A stretch of DNA of 64,000 nt from an uncultured Paracoccaceae bacterium (GTDB lineage: Bacteria; Pseudomonadota; Alphaproteobacteria; Rhodobacterales; Rhodobacteraceae): the NCBI GenBank assembly GCA_947495295.1, contig CANLYJ010000002.1, positions 620,001-684,000 of the forward strand, given 5' to 3'. Positions 34,508 through 42,223 of the stretch are shown one piece after another. The position numbers and the translations under genes are program-made. Position 1 is the first letter of the stretch; each line of letters begins with the position of its first letter. The notes beneath the pieces were generated by a model. The model did not search any database and was not told the origin of the DNA. It worked only from the letters and a program-made list of their open reading frames with translations.

Positions 34508-35084
34508 ACAACTGTTCAAAACCACCTATTGGGCCGGTCGCATCAGCGCGGCATTGGGCCGTCGGTTGGGTATGCTGACCGCCACGCGCATGCACCGGGC
34601 TACATTGGCGTCGGTCGGGGCCGGGTCGCGATTTCAGCCTGGCGTGCGTTTTGCCCAGCCCGGCACGGTGAGTGTGGGCAGCAACTGTTATTTCTGGCGT
34701 GGCTGCAATGCGTCATCTGAGGTCGCGGATGGCCCGTTGATCATCGATGACGGGGTCCAGATTAATCAAGATGTGCATCTGGACACGACAGGGGGGCTAA
34801 GCCTTGGCACAGGTGTGCTGATTTCCGAAGGGGCGGTGATTTATACCCATGATCATGGGCTTGACCCGCGCGCCACCCCGGAAATGCTGCCCAAGACGAT
34901 TGCGCCCGATGTCTGGATCGGGATGCGCGCGGTGATCATGCCGCAATGTCGCAGGATCGGGCCGGGTGCCGTGATCGGTGCGGGGGCTGTTGTGGTCCAT
35001 GATGTGCCTGCGGGGGCCATTGTTGGCGGTAACCCCGCACGCGTTCTGGGCCAAAAGGATCATCTGGCCGAGGTTGCGGCATGA
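34497..35084 (+). CDS. LbetaH (hexapeptide repeat) acyltransferase
   Basis: The 195-residue enzyme has the left-handed beta-helix repeat pattern across residues 50-185 (GVRFAQPGTVSVGSNCYF, GVQINQDVHLDT, IAPDVWIGMRAVIM), with the catalytic-type His in YTHDHGLDPRA and the terminus GAGAVVVHDVPAGAIVGGNPAR. It probably acetylates a sugar of the repeat unit from acetyl-CoA. It overlaps the polymerase by 11 bases and the next glycosyltransferase by 4. Confidence 0.88.
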   Translation: MLLKQLFKTTYWAGRISAALGRRLGMLTATRMHRATLASVGAGSRFQPGVRFAQPGTVSVGSNCYFWRGCNASSEVADGPLIIDDGVQINQDVHLDTTGGLSLGTGVLISEGAVIYTHDHGLDPRATPEMLPKTIAPDVWIGMRAVIMPQCRRIGPGAVIGAGAVVVHDVPAGAIVGGNPARVLGQKDHLAEVAA

Positions 35085-36205
35085 AAATCCTGCATGTCAC
35101 CCCGTCCTTTTATCCGGCCACATGGTGGGGTGGGCCGATCTGGTCGACCAAGGCGATCTGCGATGGAATCCATGCCACCCCTGATATGGACCTGCGGGTG
35201 TTGACAACCGATGCGGCCAGCCCGCGTATTGGTGACCGGGTCAATCCGGGTAGGTTGCCCTATCCGGTTCATTATACAAGGCGGTTAGCGGGGCATAGCA
35301 TTGCGCCGGGGCTGCTGGCCCAGCTTCCGGGGGCGATCCGCTGGGCTGATCTGGTGCATCTGACGGGCACCTACAGCTTTCCAACCTTGCCAACCCTGGC
35401 CCTTGCGCGCCTTCTGGGGCGTCCCGTTGTCTGGTCGCCGCGCGGTGCGCTGCAAGCGACCGAAGACTGGGGCGCGGCCCCCCGTAAACGGATCAAGACC
35501 CTGTTTGCAAAGGCAGCACAGGCCCTGCGCCCCGCGCAATCGGTTTTGCACGCGACCTCTGCTGCAGAGGCCGCAAGCAGTGTCCGGCATCTGCGGGGCA
35601 TTGACACTGCCATGATCCCCAATTGCGTGGACATCCCCGCGCTTTCGCATCGCCCCCCCCCATCAGATCAGCTGCGCCTGATGTATCTGGGACGGTTGCA
35701 TCCCAAAAAGGGGCTCGATCTGTTGTTTGATTCTGTGGATCAACTGCCCGCGCATGTCACGCTGGATGTCTATGGTACGGGTGCGCCGGACTATGTTGCA
35801 ACGCTGCGTGCCCGGGCGCATGAACGGATCCGGCTGCATGGCCATGTCGATGCTGCGGCCAAGACCCGCGCCTTCGCCAATGCAGATCTGTTCATCCTGC
35901 CCAGTCACTCCGAAAATTTCGGCATCGCCGTGGCAGAGGCGCTGGCCCATGCCGTGCCGGTGCTCACCACGCAAGACACGCCATGGCAGGCATTGGATCC
36001 CCAGGGTTGTGGGCGCTGCATTGCGCTTGCGCAGACCGATCTGGCCACGGAAATCGCCCGGCTGGGCGCTGCTGATCTGCGCCAGATGGGCCAAAAAGGA
36101 CGGGCCTGGATGCAGCGGGATTTCACAGCCGCCGCAATGACGGCGGCCTTTGTTCAACTTTATCGGGGCATGCAGATGCCCGTCGAGGAGGCTGTGCTGG
36201 CATGA
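35081..36205 (+). CDS. glycosyltransferase family 4
   Basis: This 374-residue GT-B fold enzyme has an N-terminal acceptor domain starting MKILHVTPSFYPATWWGGP. The C-terminal nucleotide-sugar domain has LMYLGRLHPKKGLDLL (about residue 205), the E-x7-E segment SENFGIAVAEALAHAVPVLTT (about 285), and ADLFILPS. It is a retaining cytoplasmic enzyme adding one sugar of the repeat unit. Donor and linkage cannot be read from the sequence. Confidence 0.92.
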   Translation: MKILHVTPSFYPATWWGGPIWSTKAICDGIHATPDMDLRVLTTDAASPRIGDRVNPGRLPYPVHYTRRLAGHSIAPGLLAQLPGAIRWADLVHLTGTYSFPTLPTLALARLLGRPVVWSPRGALQATEDWGAAPRKRIKTLFAKAAQALRPAQSVLHATSAAEAASSVRHLRGIDTAMIPNCVDIPALSHRPPPSDQLRLMYLGRLHPKKGLDLLFDSVDQLPAHVTLDVYGTGAPDYVATLRARAHERIRLHGHVDAAAKTRAFANADLFILPSHSENFGIAVAEALAHAVPVLTTQDTPWQALDPQGCGRCIALAQTDLATEIARLGAADLRQMGQKGRAWMQRDFTAAAMTAAFVQLYRGMQMPVEEAVLA

Positions 36206-36744
36206 CAATACAGGTCGACGTCACCACAAATCGCAGGCAACGCCCATGGAGCAATCGGGCGCTTTTGGGCCGTCTTCTTTGGGGGCTGTGTCAGCCGCTA
36301 TTTCGTTTTAGCCCACGGGTTTTCTGGGCATGGCGCGTCTGGCTTTTGCGTGCTTTCGGGGCAAGGATTGGCAGGGGTGTTCACATCTATCCGACCGTGC
36401 GGATAACGATCCCCTGGCATTTGCAAATTGGCAATCAGGTGGCCGTGGGCGACCGGGCCATCCTTTATGCGCTGGGCCGGATCAAGATCGGCGCGCGTGC
36501 CACGGTATCACAGCATGCGCATCTTTGCGCGGGCAGTCATGACCACAGTGTCGCATCGCGCCCATTGCTGCGTGACCCGATCGAGATCGGGTCGGATGCC
36601 TGGATCTGCGCCGATGCTTTTGTGGGCCCCGGCGTTCAGATCGGGGATGCGGCTGTGCTTGGCGCGCGGGCCGTGGCGATGAAGGATTTGCCGGCACGCA
36701 TGACGGGGATCGGCAATCCGATGTATGTCAGGGCGCGCCCATGA
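36202..36744 (+). CDS. WcaF-like acetyltransferase (colanic-acid type)
   Basis: The 180-residue protein has the WcaF pattern: an N-terminal RPWSNRALLGRLLWGLCQPLFRFSP, a hydrophobic Trp-rich stretch, then hexapeptide repeats (RIGRGVHIYPTVRITIPWHLQIGNQVAVGD) with AHLCAGSHDHS holding the catalytic-type His. It probably O-acetylates a sugar residue of the polysaccharide. Both ends overlap neighbours in ATGA fashion. Confidence 0.9.
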   Translation: MTIQVDVTTNRRQRPWSNRALLGRLLWGLCQPLFRFSPRVFWAWRVWLLRAFGARIGRGVHIYPTVRITIPWHLQIGNQVAVGDRAILYALGRIKIGARATVSQHAHLCAGSHDHSVASRPLLRDPIEIGSDAWICADAFVGPGVQIGDAAVLGARAVAMKDLPARMTGIGNPMYVRARP

Positions 36745-37649
36745 CCCAGATCACGGTCATTATCCTGACCAAGGATGAGGCGTTGCATATCGCCCGTGCC
36801 ATCGCGTCAGTCCAAGCGTTCGCGAGCCGGGTCCTGGTCGTCGATAGCGGGTCCGGTGACGCCACCGTGCAATTGGCGCGCGCCGCCGGGGCAGAGGTGT
36901 TGCACCATGGCTGGACCACACATGCCGGGCAGTTCAACTGGGCATTGGACCAGATCAGCGGGCAACCCGGATGGGTTCTGCGGCTGGATGCTGATGAGGT
37001 GGTGACCCCGGACCTTGCCGCGCAGATTATGCAGGGGTTGCCGGACGTCGCCGGGCTGCGCTTGCGGCGCCATATCCATTTTCTGGGCCAGCCGGTGCGC
37101 TATGGCGGGGTTTGTCCGATCCGTGTGTTGCGGTTGTTTCGCAATGGGACGGGATGGTGTGAGGACCGGTGGATGGACGAACATATCGTCGTGGATGGGG
37201 ATGTGGGTGACCTGCAAGGGGCGATCATCGACGACAATCACAAACCGCTGGATTGGTGGGTGGCTAAACATAATGGTTACGCCAGCCGCGAGGTAATCGA
37301 TATTCTGAACCAGCGTCACCAGATTGGGCTGGCACATCCCGGACCGCAGCAGGCCGGTGCGAAGCGTTGGATCAAGCAGAACCTTTATAGCCAACTGCCC
37401 GGCGGCGTGCGTGCTGGTCTGTACTTCTTTTATCGCTATGTGGTGCGGCTGGGCTGTCTTGACGGGCGGCAGGCGCGCCAATTCCATATTCTGCAGGGGT
37501 TTTGGTATCGCTATCTGGTCGATGCAAAACTGGCAGAGGTCGAAAGCTATATGGTCGCCCAAAACACCGGCGCTGTGACGGCGATCCGCGATGTACTGGG
37601 CATCGACCTTGTTGCGGACATACGGGCAACCCAAAAGGATGCAGCATGA
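36741..37649 (+). CDS. glycosyltransferase family 2 (WaaE/KdtX-like)
   Basis: The 302-residue GT-A fold enzyme begins ITVIILTKDEALHIARAIASV, followed by VLVVDSGSGDATVQLA, the metal-binding-type acidic motif RLDADEVV (about residue 85) and a C-terminal helical part. It resembles the WaaE family, including the EDRWMDEHI and HKPLDWWVAKHNGYASREV segments. It adds a sugar to the growing repeat unit or to a lipid core; the donor is unknown. Confidence 0.9.
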   Translation: MTQITVIILTKDEALHIARAIASVQAFASRVLVVDSGSGDATVQLARAAGAEVLHHGWTTHAGQFNWALDQISGQPGWVLRLDADEVVTPDLAAQIMQGLPDVAGLRLRRHIHFLGQPVRYGGVCPIRVLRLFRNGTGWCEDRWMDEHIVVDGDVGDLQGAIIDDNHKPLDWWVAKHNGYASREVIDILNQRHQIGLAHPGPQQAGAKRWIKQNLYSQLPGGVRAGLYFFYRYVVRLGCLDGRQARQFHILQGFWYRYLVDAKLAEVESYMVAQNTGAVTAIRDVLGIDLVADIRATQKDAA

Positions 37650-38398
37650 AAATTTCAGTCGTAACAGCGGTAATAAATGGCGGCAATACATTGCCGCAAG
37701 CAGTGCAAAGCCTGCGGGCGCAGACCTACCCGGACATCGAACATGTCGTGCAGGATGGCGGGTCCACCGATGGGACGCTGGATTATCTGTCGCGGGAAGG
37801 GCACCCGCATATGGCGCTGGCCTCTGCCGCGGATGGCGGGATTTACGAGGCGATCAATACCGGTATTGGCCGGGCCAGCGGTGATGTGGTCGGGCTGTTG
37901 CATGCAGATGACTATCTGGCCGGGCCGGATGTGATTTTGCGCGTGGCCGAGGCCATGCAGAACCCCGATATCGACGGGGTTTATGGTGATCTGGAATATG
38001 TGGCCCGGGCCGATGCGGGCCGCGTGATCCGCTATTGGCGCGCGGGCGAATATGCCCCGGCACGGTTGCGGCGCGGTTGGATGCCGCCACATCCCACGCT
38101 TTATCTGCGGCGCGGTGTCTTTGAACGGGCCGGGGTTTATGACCCCAGTTATCGGATTTCGGGTGATTATGACGGGATGCTGCGTTGGCTGACAACAGGG
38201 CAGGTGCGGCTTGGCTACATCCCGCAGGTCATGGTGCGTATGCGGATCGGCGGGGTCAGCAACAGGTCATTCGCGCATATGCTGCGCAAAAGCCGCGAAG
38301 ACTACCGGGCGATCCGGCGACACAATGTGGGGGGGATTGGCACCCTGCTGGGCAAGAACCTGTCGAAACTCCCGCAGTTTGGGCTTAGGTCGCCCTAA
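37646..38398 (+). CDS. glycosyltransferase family 2
   Basis: The 250-residue GT-A enzyme has MKISVVTAVINGGNTLPQAVQSL, the VVQDGGSTDGT nucleotide-binding segment (about residue 35), DGGIYEAINTGIGRASGDVVGLLHADD with the metal-binding DD, and HPTLYLRR. It is the last gene of the plus-strand polysaccharide operon, coupled to the preceding gene by ATGA. Its stop overlaps the stop of the convergent cdsA-like gene. Confidence 0.92.
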   Translation: MKISVVTAVINGGNTLPQAVQSLRAQTYPDIEHVVQDGGSTDGTLDYLSREGHPHMALASAADGGIYEAINTGIGRASGDVVGLLHADDYLAGPDVILRVAEAMQNPDIDGVYGDLEYVARADAGRVIRYWRAGEYAPARLRRGWMPPHPTLYLRRGVFERAGVYDPSYRISGDYDGMLRWLTTGQVRLGYIPQVMVRMRIGGVSNRSFAHMLRKSREDYRAIRRHNVGGIGTLLGKNLSKLPQFGLRSP

Positions 38399-39336
38399 CC
38401 ATAAAAATACTTGGTGAAGTGATAAAAAATCGGGGCGGCAAAGATCACGCTGTCGAGCTGATCAACGAACCCGCCCTGACCGGGGATCAGATGCGACCAG
38501 TCCTTGACGCCGCGATCACGTTTGATCGCGGCAAAGACAAGGCTGCCCAGTAATCCAACAAGTGATGCGGCCCCTGCCATCGCCATCGCGCCCCAGATAC
38601 CAAACGGTGTGATCCACGCCAAAAGTCCCCCGATCAGCATCGCGCAGACGACACCGCAGATCACACCTTCCCATGTCTTGGGGGACAGGCCCGGCGCGAT
38701 CCGGGTCTTGCCGATCCGACGACCAAAGAAGTATTCCAACAGGTCGCCAAACTGCACGACCATCACCAGAAAAGCGATCAGCAGAACGGACCGGTCATCA
38801 TAGCCTGCGATGTCGATTGTCATCAGGGCAGGGACGTGACTGACGCAGAAAACCGCGATCATCAGGCCCCATTGGGTTTCTGCCACACGGATCAGGTATT
38901 TATCAGCATTGCCCCGCAGCGCCGACACGATGGGCAAAAGCAGGAAAGCATAGACAGGGATGAACACGGTATAAAGTCCATCCCACCCCATGCCGATAAA
39001 GAAATACTGAAGCGGCAAAACCACGAAAAAGGCCAGCGCCAGTGACATATGATCGGCTTGCGCCTTGGTTGTCAGGGTCAGAAATTCGCGCAATGCAGCA
39101 AAGGAGGTGAAGGCGAACAAGACCATCACCCCGATCTTGCCCATCAGCAAAGCAACACCGACAAAGGCGACCATGCCCCACCAGCTTTGGACCCGGGTCA
39201 TATAGGTATCTAGGACAGGGTTCACGAAACCGGGGTCTTCGCGGGCGCGCAGCACCTCGCCCACGAATGTCAGGGCGATCAATATGCCAAAGCTGCCGAA
39301 TGCCAGCAGCAGAATATCACTGGTTGTTTCGGTCAT
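38395..39336 (-). CDS. CdsA-like phosphatidate cytidylyltransferase
   Basis: The 313-residue membrane protein has about 8 helices and the C-terminal cytidylyltransferase signature, here KRDRGVKDWSHLIPGQGGFVDQLDS (about residues 275-300), plus GKTRIAPGLSPKTWEG (about 208-223). It should make CDP-diacylglycerol from CTP and phosphatidic acid. It follows a PlsC-like gene with a 4-base overlap, so the pair covers consecutive steps of phospholipid synthesis. Because ribosome-linked cdsA usually lies with uppS/dxr, this is probably a second copy. Confidence 0.88.
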   Translation of the reverse strand: MTETTSDILLLAFGSFGILIALTFVGEVLRAREDPGFVNPVLDTYMTRVQSWWGMVAFVGVALLMGKIGVMVLFAFTSFAALREFLTLTTKAQADHMSLALAFFVVLPLQYFFIGMGWDGLYTVFIPVYAFLLLPIVSALRGNADKYLIRVAETQWGLMIAVFCVSHVPALMTIDIAGYDDRSVLLIAFLVMVVQFGDLLEYFFGRRIGKTRIAPGLSPKTWEGVICGVVCAMLIGGLLAWITPFGIWGAMAMAGAASLVGLLGSLVFAAIKRDRGVKDWSHLIPGQGGFVDQLDSVIFAAPIFYHFTKYFYG

Positions 39337-39974
39337 GCGCGATCCTCCGGTGCGAGGGCGGCCAGCGCGTCAGAGGCGCGGGCGAGGAATTCGTCCTTGC
39401 TTTCGCCATCCTGCACATGGATCGGGCTGCCGAAAGTGACGGTGCAGATCAGGGGCAGGGGGATCACCTCGCCCTTGGGCATGATTGTGTTAAGGTTGGC
39501 GACCCATGTTGGCACCAGTTCCACATCCGGGCGGGCCAGACCCATATTGTAAAGGCCTGCCTTGAACGGCAGCAACAGATCATCGGTCATGTTGCGGTTG
39601 CCTTCGGGAAAGATGATCAGCGATGCACCTTCGTCCAATGCCGCGATAATCTTGTCCATTGGTTTGTCTTTGACCTCTGGGCGGCGGTCGACAAGGACGC
39701 AGTTGAATACCTCGGGGCCGACAAAGGCGCGCAGCTTGTTTTTAAGCCAGTAATCGGCGGCGGCGACCGGGCGAACGGTACGGCGGATTGCCGGCGGCAG
39801 GCAGGACCAGATCATCGGCATATCACCATTGCTGGTGTGGTTGGCGAAATAGACCCGCTGCTTGGGAACCGGTTCAATCCCCTGCCAGTCGGCGCGGACG
39901 GCGGTAATGGCGCGGGCAAAGATGCGGATGGATTGACCCACGATACGGGCGGCAAACTGGCGTAAGAACTTCAT
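39333..39974 (-). CDS. 1-acyl-sn-glycerol-3-phosphate acyltransferase (PlsC-like)
   Basis: The 213-residue enzyme has the acyltransferase HX4D motif NHTSNGD (about residue 46) and the substrate-binding block FPEGNRNMTDD (about residue 122). It acylates lysophosphatidate to phosphatidate at the inner membrane. Its product is the substrate of the overlapping cdsA-like gene. A strong hairpin with a UUCG loop precedes it on the minus strand. Confidence 0.88.
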   Translation of the reverse strand: MKFLRQFAARIVGQSIRIFARAITAVRADWQGIEPVPKQRVYFANHTSNGDMPMIWSCLPPAIRRTVRPVAAADYWLKNKLRAFVGPEVFNCVLVDRRPEVKDKPMDKIIAALDEGASLIIFPEGNRNMTDDLLLPFKAGLYNMGLARPDVELVPTWVANLNTIMPKGEVIPLPLICTVTFGSPIHVQDGESKDEFLARASDALAALAPEDRA

Positions 39975-40015
39975 GGAACCGACTTTGGCGAAGCGAACAG
40001 GATTTGGAAAGAGTG

Positions 40016-40045
40016 AACCCCACCTGTCCGAAGACAGGCAGGGTT
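40016..40045 (-). other. UUCG-capped hairpin between yiaA-like and plsC-like genes
   Basis: Read on the minus strand, arms CCTGTC and GACAGG are closed by TTCG and extended by AACCC/GGGTT across a 2-base bulge on each side. No T-run follows. It may be a processing or attenuation hairpin in a shared transcript. Confidence 0.4.
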
Positions 40046-40060
40046 CGGGGGAGGAACGTC

Positions 40061-40342
40061 TTAGAGCTTGTCGTCGCCGATATAGTCCGACAGGATCTTT
40101 TCGTTCTTGGCATCTTCGATCCGCTGGATGCGGTCTTCGGACATCTTATCGTCAAAGCGGTATTTGACGAAATTCACCAGCGACAAGGTCAGCATCAGGA
40201 CCGCCATGCCCCAGAAGCCCTTGGTTGCCAGTGGCACCTCGGTCGATAACCACAGCGAGATACCAAGCATCCCATATGCTACGGCGACACCTGCGCCATT
40301 AACGAACATGATCAGTGCGTTGTCGGATTTTGTTACAGCCAT
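40061..40342 (-). CDS. YiaA/YiaB-like small inner membrane protein
   Basis: The 93-residue protein has two membrane helices (about residues 10-32 and 40-60) and a charged C-terminal tail (KMSEDRIQRIEDAKNEKI). It resembles the YiaA/B two-helix family. It lies 35 bases after pspA in the same direction, so it may be part of the membrane-stress unit. Function unknown. Confidence 0.65.
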   Translation of the reverse strand: MAVTKSDNALIMFVNGAGVAVAYGMLGISLWLSTEVPLATKGFWGMAVLMLTLSLVNFVKYRFDDKMSEDRIQRIEDAKNEKILSDYIGDDKL

Positions 40343-40377
40343 TTTTCTATTCCTTTGAATACGTGTTGTTTGTCTGG

Positions 40378-41061
40378 TTATTTCTTGCTGGACTTCAGGC
40401 GGGCCAGAACGTCGTCAGCAGTTGATCTGGTGGCGTTGCCGAAACCGGCATCGGCCATGCGATCGGTTAGCGTGTCACTATTCAGGTCACGATTGATATC
40501 GGCCAGAATTTCACTGCGCTCAAACGGATCATCCTTACCCAGCACCCGTGAAATCAGTTCTTCCGCTTCTTCCACGCTGCCCGACGTGACCCCAGTGCGT
40601 GACATTTGCATTTGGATGCTCTGTTCGCGGCGTACGGCACGGGCCTGGATAGCACCCTGTTTCAGGTCGATAATTCGGCGGTGGCCGCTTTCGATGGATG
40701 ATCGCAAGCGCATGACTTTCTGGTCCAGCCTGTCCAGCGTTTCGGTCCGCACGCAAAGCTCATTTTCCATCGATGCGATGGCACGTGCGGCCTCTGCCGC
40801 CATGTCTTCGCGATCATTGTCCAAGGCTTCCTTGGCGCGGTCGGTCAGGTCATTGATGCGGTTTTTCAGGGCCGCATGCTGCTTTTCCTCGGACCGTTGG
40901 CGTTGGATCAGGCTGGCCAGCGTTGATTTGGCCGCACGGAGCGAGTTTTCGCTTTCGCGGATTTTCTGGTCGATCAGTTCAATAGCAAAGGCGTCGCGCA
41001 CACGGTCTTCTGCGCGTGCATTCTGCCCGTGGATCAGGGTGGCAAGTGTCTTGAACATCAT
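40378..41061 (-). CDS. PspA/IM30 family membrane-stress protein
   Basis: The 227-residue, almost entirely alpha-helical coiled-coil protein begins MMFKTLATLIHGQNARAED in the manner of PspA, and is related to ESCRT-III. Such proteins coat and stabilise damaged inner membrane. GGAGAGA precedes the ATG. The usual pspF/pspBC genes are absent. Instead two copies of TGAAC-N3-GTTCA lie between it and an adjacent TetR gene, so control is probably by that repressor. Confidence 0.85.
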   Translation of the reverse strand: MMFKTLATLIHGQNARAEDRVRDAFAIELIDQKIRESENSLRAAKSTLASLIQRQRSEEKQHAALKNRINDLTDRAKEALDNDREDMAAEAARAIASMENELCVRTETLDRLDQKVMRLRSSIESGHRRIIDLKQGAIQARAVRREQSIQMQMSRTGVTSGSVEEAEELISRVLGKDDPFERSEILADINRDLNSDTLTDRMADAGFGNATRSTADDVLARLKSSKK

Positions 41062-41086
41062 GGTCTCTCCAATTCAACTCAGTGCT

Positions 41087-41099
41087 TGAACACTGTTCA
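41087..41099. promoter_or_regulatory. TetR operator copy 1 (upstream of pspA)
   Basis: The 13-base inverted repeat TGAAC-ACT-GTTCA lies 26 bases upstream of the pspA start. The same pattern recurs at 41145 and 41772, around the tetR gene. Confidence 0.65.
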
Positions 41100-41144
41100 T
41101 GAATTAGAGATAGCAATTGTGATCCGCCGGGTCAATGAAAAACT

Positions 41145-41157
41145 TGAACAATGTTCA
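41145..41157. promoter_or_regulatory. TetR operator copy 2 (between tetR and pspA)
   Basis: The site is TGAAC-AAT-GTTCA, extended to a 15-base palindrome TTGAACAATGTTCAA. It is just past the tetR stop codon and 84 bases upstream of pspA. Confidence 0.65.
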
Positions 41158-41159
41158 AA

Positions 41160-41759
41160 TTATTTTGCTGAAGCCGTAAACTGCCTTAAAACAAGGGCGA
41201 TCATCCGGTCGATATCCTCGGTCGGCACACCAGAGCTGGCCTGATCCAACCCCAAAAGCACGATTCCATGCACAGAAGAGAACAAGGCCCGGGTCAAAAG
41301 CGCATGTTCATCAGGCGCCCGGCCGGGGAAAATCACCGCCAAGGGATCGGCGATATAGGTGAAAAGCCGCCCCATCTCCTCCAGGTACCAATCGGGCGCG
41401 GCTTCACCGGGCGCGCGTTCCACATCAAATAACGCCCGCCAGGCCAGATGGTTTTCCGCTGCAAACCGGTGATAGGCCTGCGCCATGATCACCAGTTGTT
41501 CGACGGGGTCTTGGGGGGCATCGGCCAGCGCTTCGGCCACATCAGCCCCCAAGCGGTGAAAGGTGCGGGCGTTTACGGTCAGCACCAGATCGGTCAGATC
41601 GCCAAAGACGTTATAGATCGCGCCAACCGCACACCCGGCCTCTGACGCCAGATCACGGGCGCGCAAGGCGCCCAGACCTTGCTGTGCAATTATACGCTCT
41701 GCAATCAAGATCAGGTTTTCGCGCAATGCCGCGCGCCGCTCTGCCACTTTACCAGCCAT
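41160..41759 (-). CDS. TetR/AcrR family transcriptional regulator
   Basis: The 199-residue protein has the N-terminal TetR helix-turn-helix (GLGALRARDLASEAGCAVGAIYNVFGDLTDLVLTV, about residues 28-62) and a C-terminal ligand/dimer domain of the TetR_C_33/WHG type. It should repress its own promoter and the downstream pspA unit: TGAAC-N3-GTTCA sites lie 13 bases upstream of its start and twice between it and pspA. The ligand is unknown; a membrane lipid or stress signal would fit the neighbours. Confidence 0.88.
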   Translation of the reverse strand: MAGKVAERRAALRENLILIAERIIAQQGLGALRARDLASEAGCAVGAIYNVFGDLTDLVLTVNARTFHRLGADVAEALADAPQDPVEQLVIMAQAYHRFAAENHLAWRALFDVERAPGEAAPDWYLEEMGRLFTYIADPLAVIFPGRAPDEHALLTRALFSSVHGIVLLGLDQASSGVPTEDIDRMIALVLRQFTASAK

Positions 41760-41771
41760 GTTACCCTCTAT

Positions 41772-41784
41772 TGAACATAGTTCA
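41772..41784. promoter_or_regulatory. TetR operator copy 3 (tetR promoter)
   Basis: The site TGAAC-ATA-GTTCA lies 13 bases upstream of the tetR start, which is well placed for autorepression. Confidence 0.65.
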
Positions 41785-41853
41785 GTGATACGGGAAGATC
41801 AGGCAGATGGGAAGGGCGCGCGGGAATGCTTTGTTACGCAGGGCCGCATCTTT

Positions 41854-42189
41854 TTACCGCTTGATCGGATAACGATCAGGCTCTTCAAAAACGTCGATGG
41901 CCCGGGTTCCTGCCTTTATCAAGGCGCCATGCTCGACGCCGGCAGGAATGGAATAGCTGTCCCCGGCTTTATAGATCTTGGTCACCCCGCCGATGGTGAA
42001 GGTGATTTCCCCTTCCACGACCGTCCCCCATTGCGCGCCATGGGAATGCGGCGGCAGTTCCATATCTTTCAGGAAACTGAAAAACGCGACCAATGCGTCG
42101 TCAGAGCGGACCACGGAAATCTGCACGACGTCTTCGGGGAAGGGGACTTCGATCCCTGGCAGGGCTTGGATGAAATCTGGAAAAGGCAT
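41854..42189 (-). CDS. cupin domain protein
   Basis: This 111-residue single-cupin protein has the metal-binding motif 1 pattern PPHSHGAQWGTVVEGE (His, His, Glu; about residues 46-61) and motif 2 AGDSYSIPAGVEHG (about residues 75-88). The start at 42189 (MPFPDFIQ) follows AAGGAAA; the frame extends further upstream but without a ribosome-binding site. It lies 34 bases downstream of the enolase-superfamily gene on the same strand and may act in the same pathway. Substrate unknown. Confidence 0.82.
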   Translation of the reverse strand: MPFPDFIQALPGIEVPFPEDVVQISVVRSDDALVAFFSFLKDMELPPHSHGAQWGTVVEGEITFTIGGVTKIYKAGDSYSIPAGVEHGALIKAGTRAIDVFEEPDRYPIKR

Positions 42190-42223
42190 CTTGGGTTTCC
42201 TTCTTTGAATTGTGGGCGCTGGT

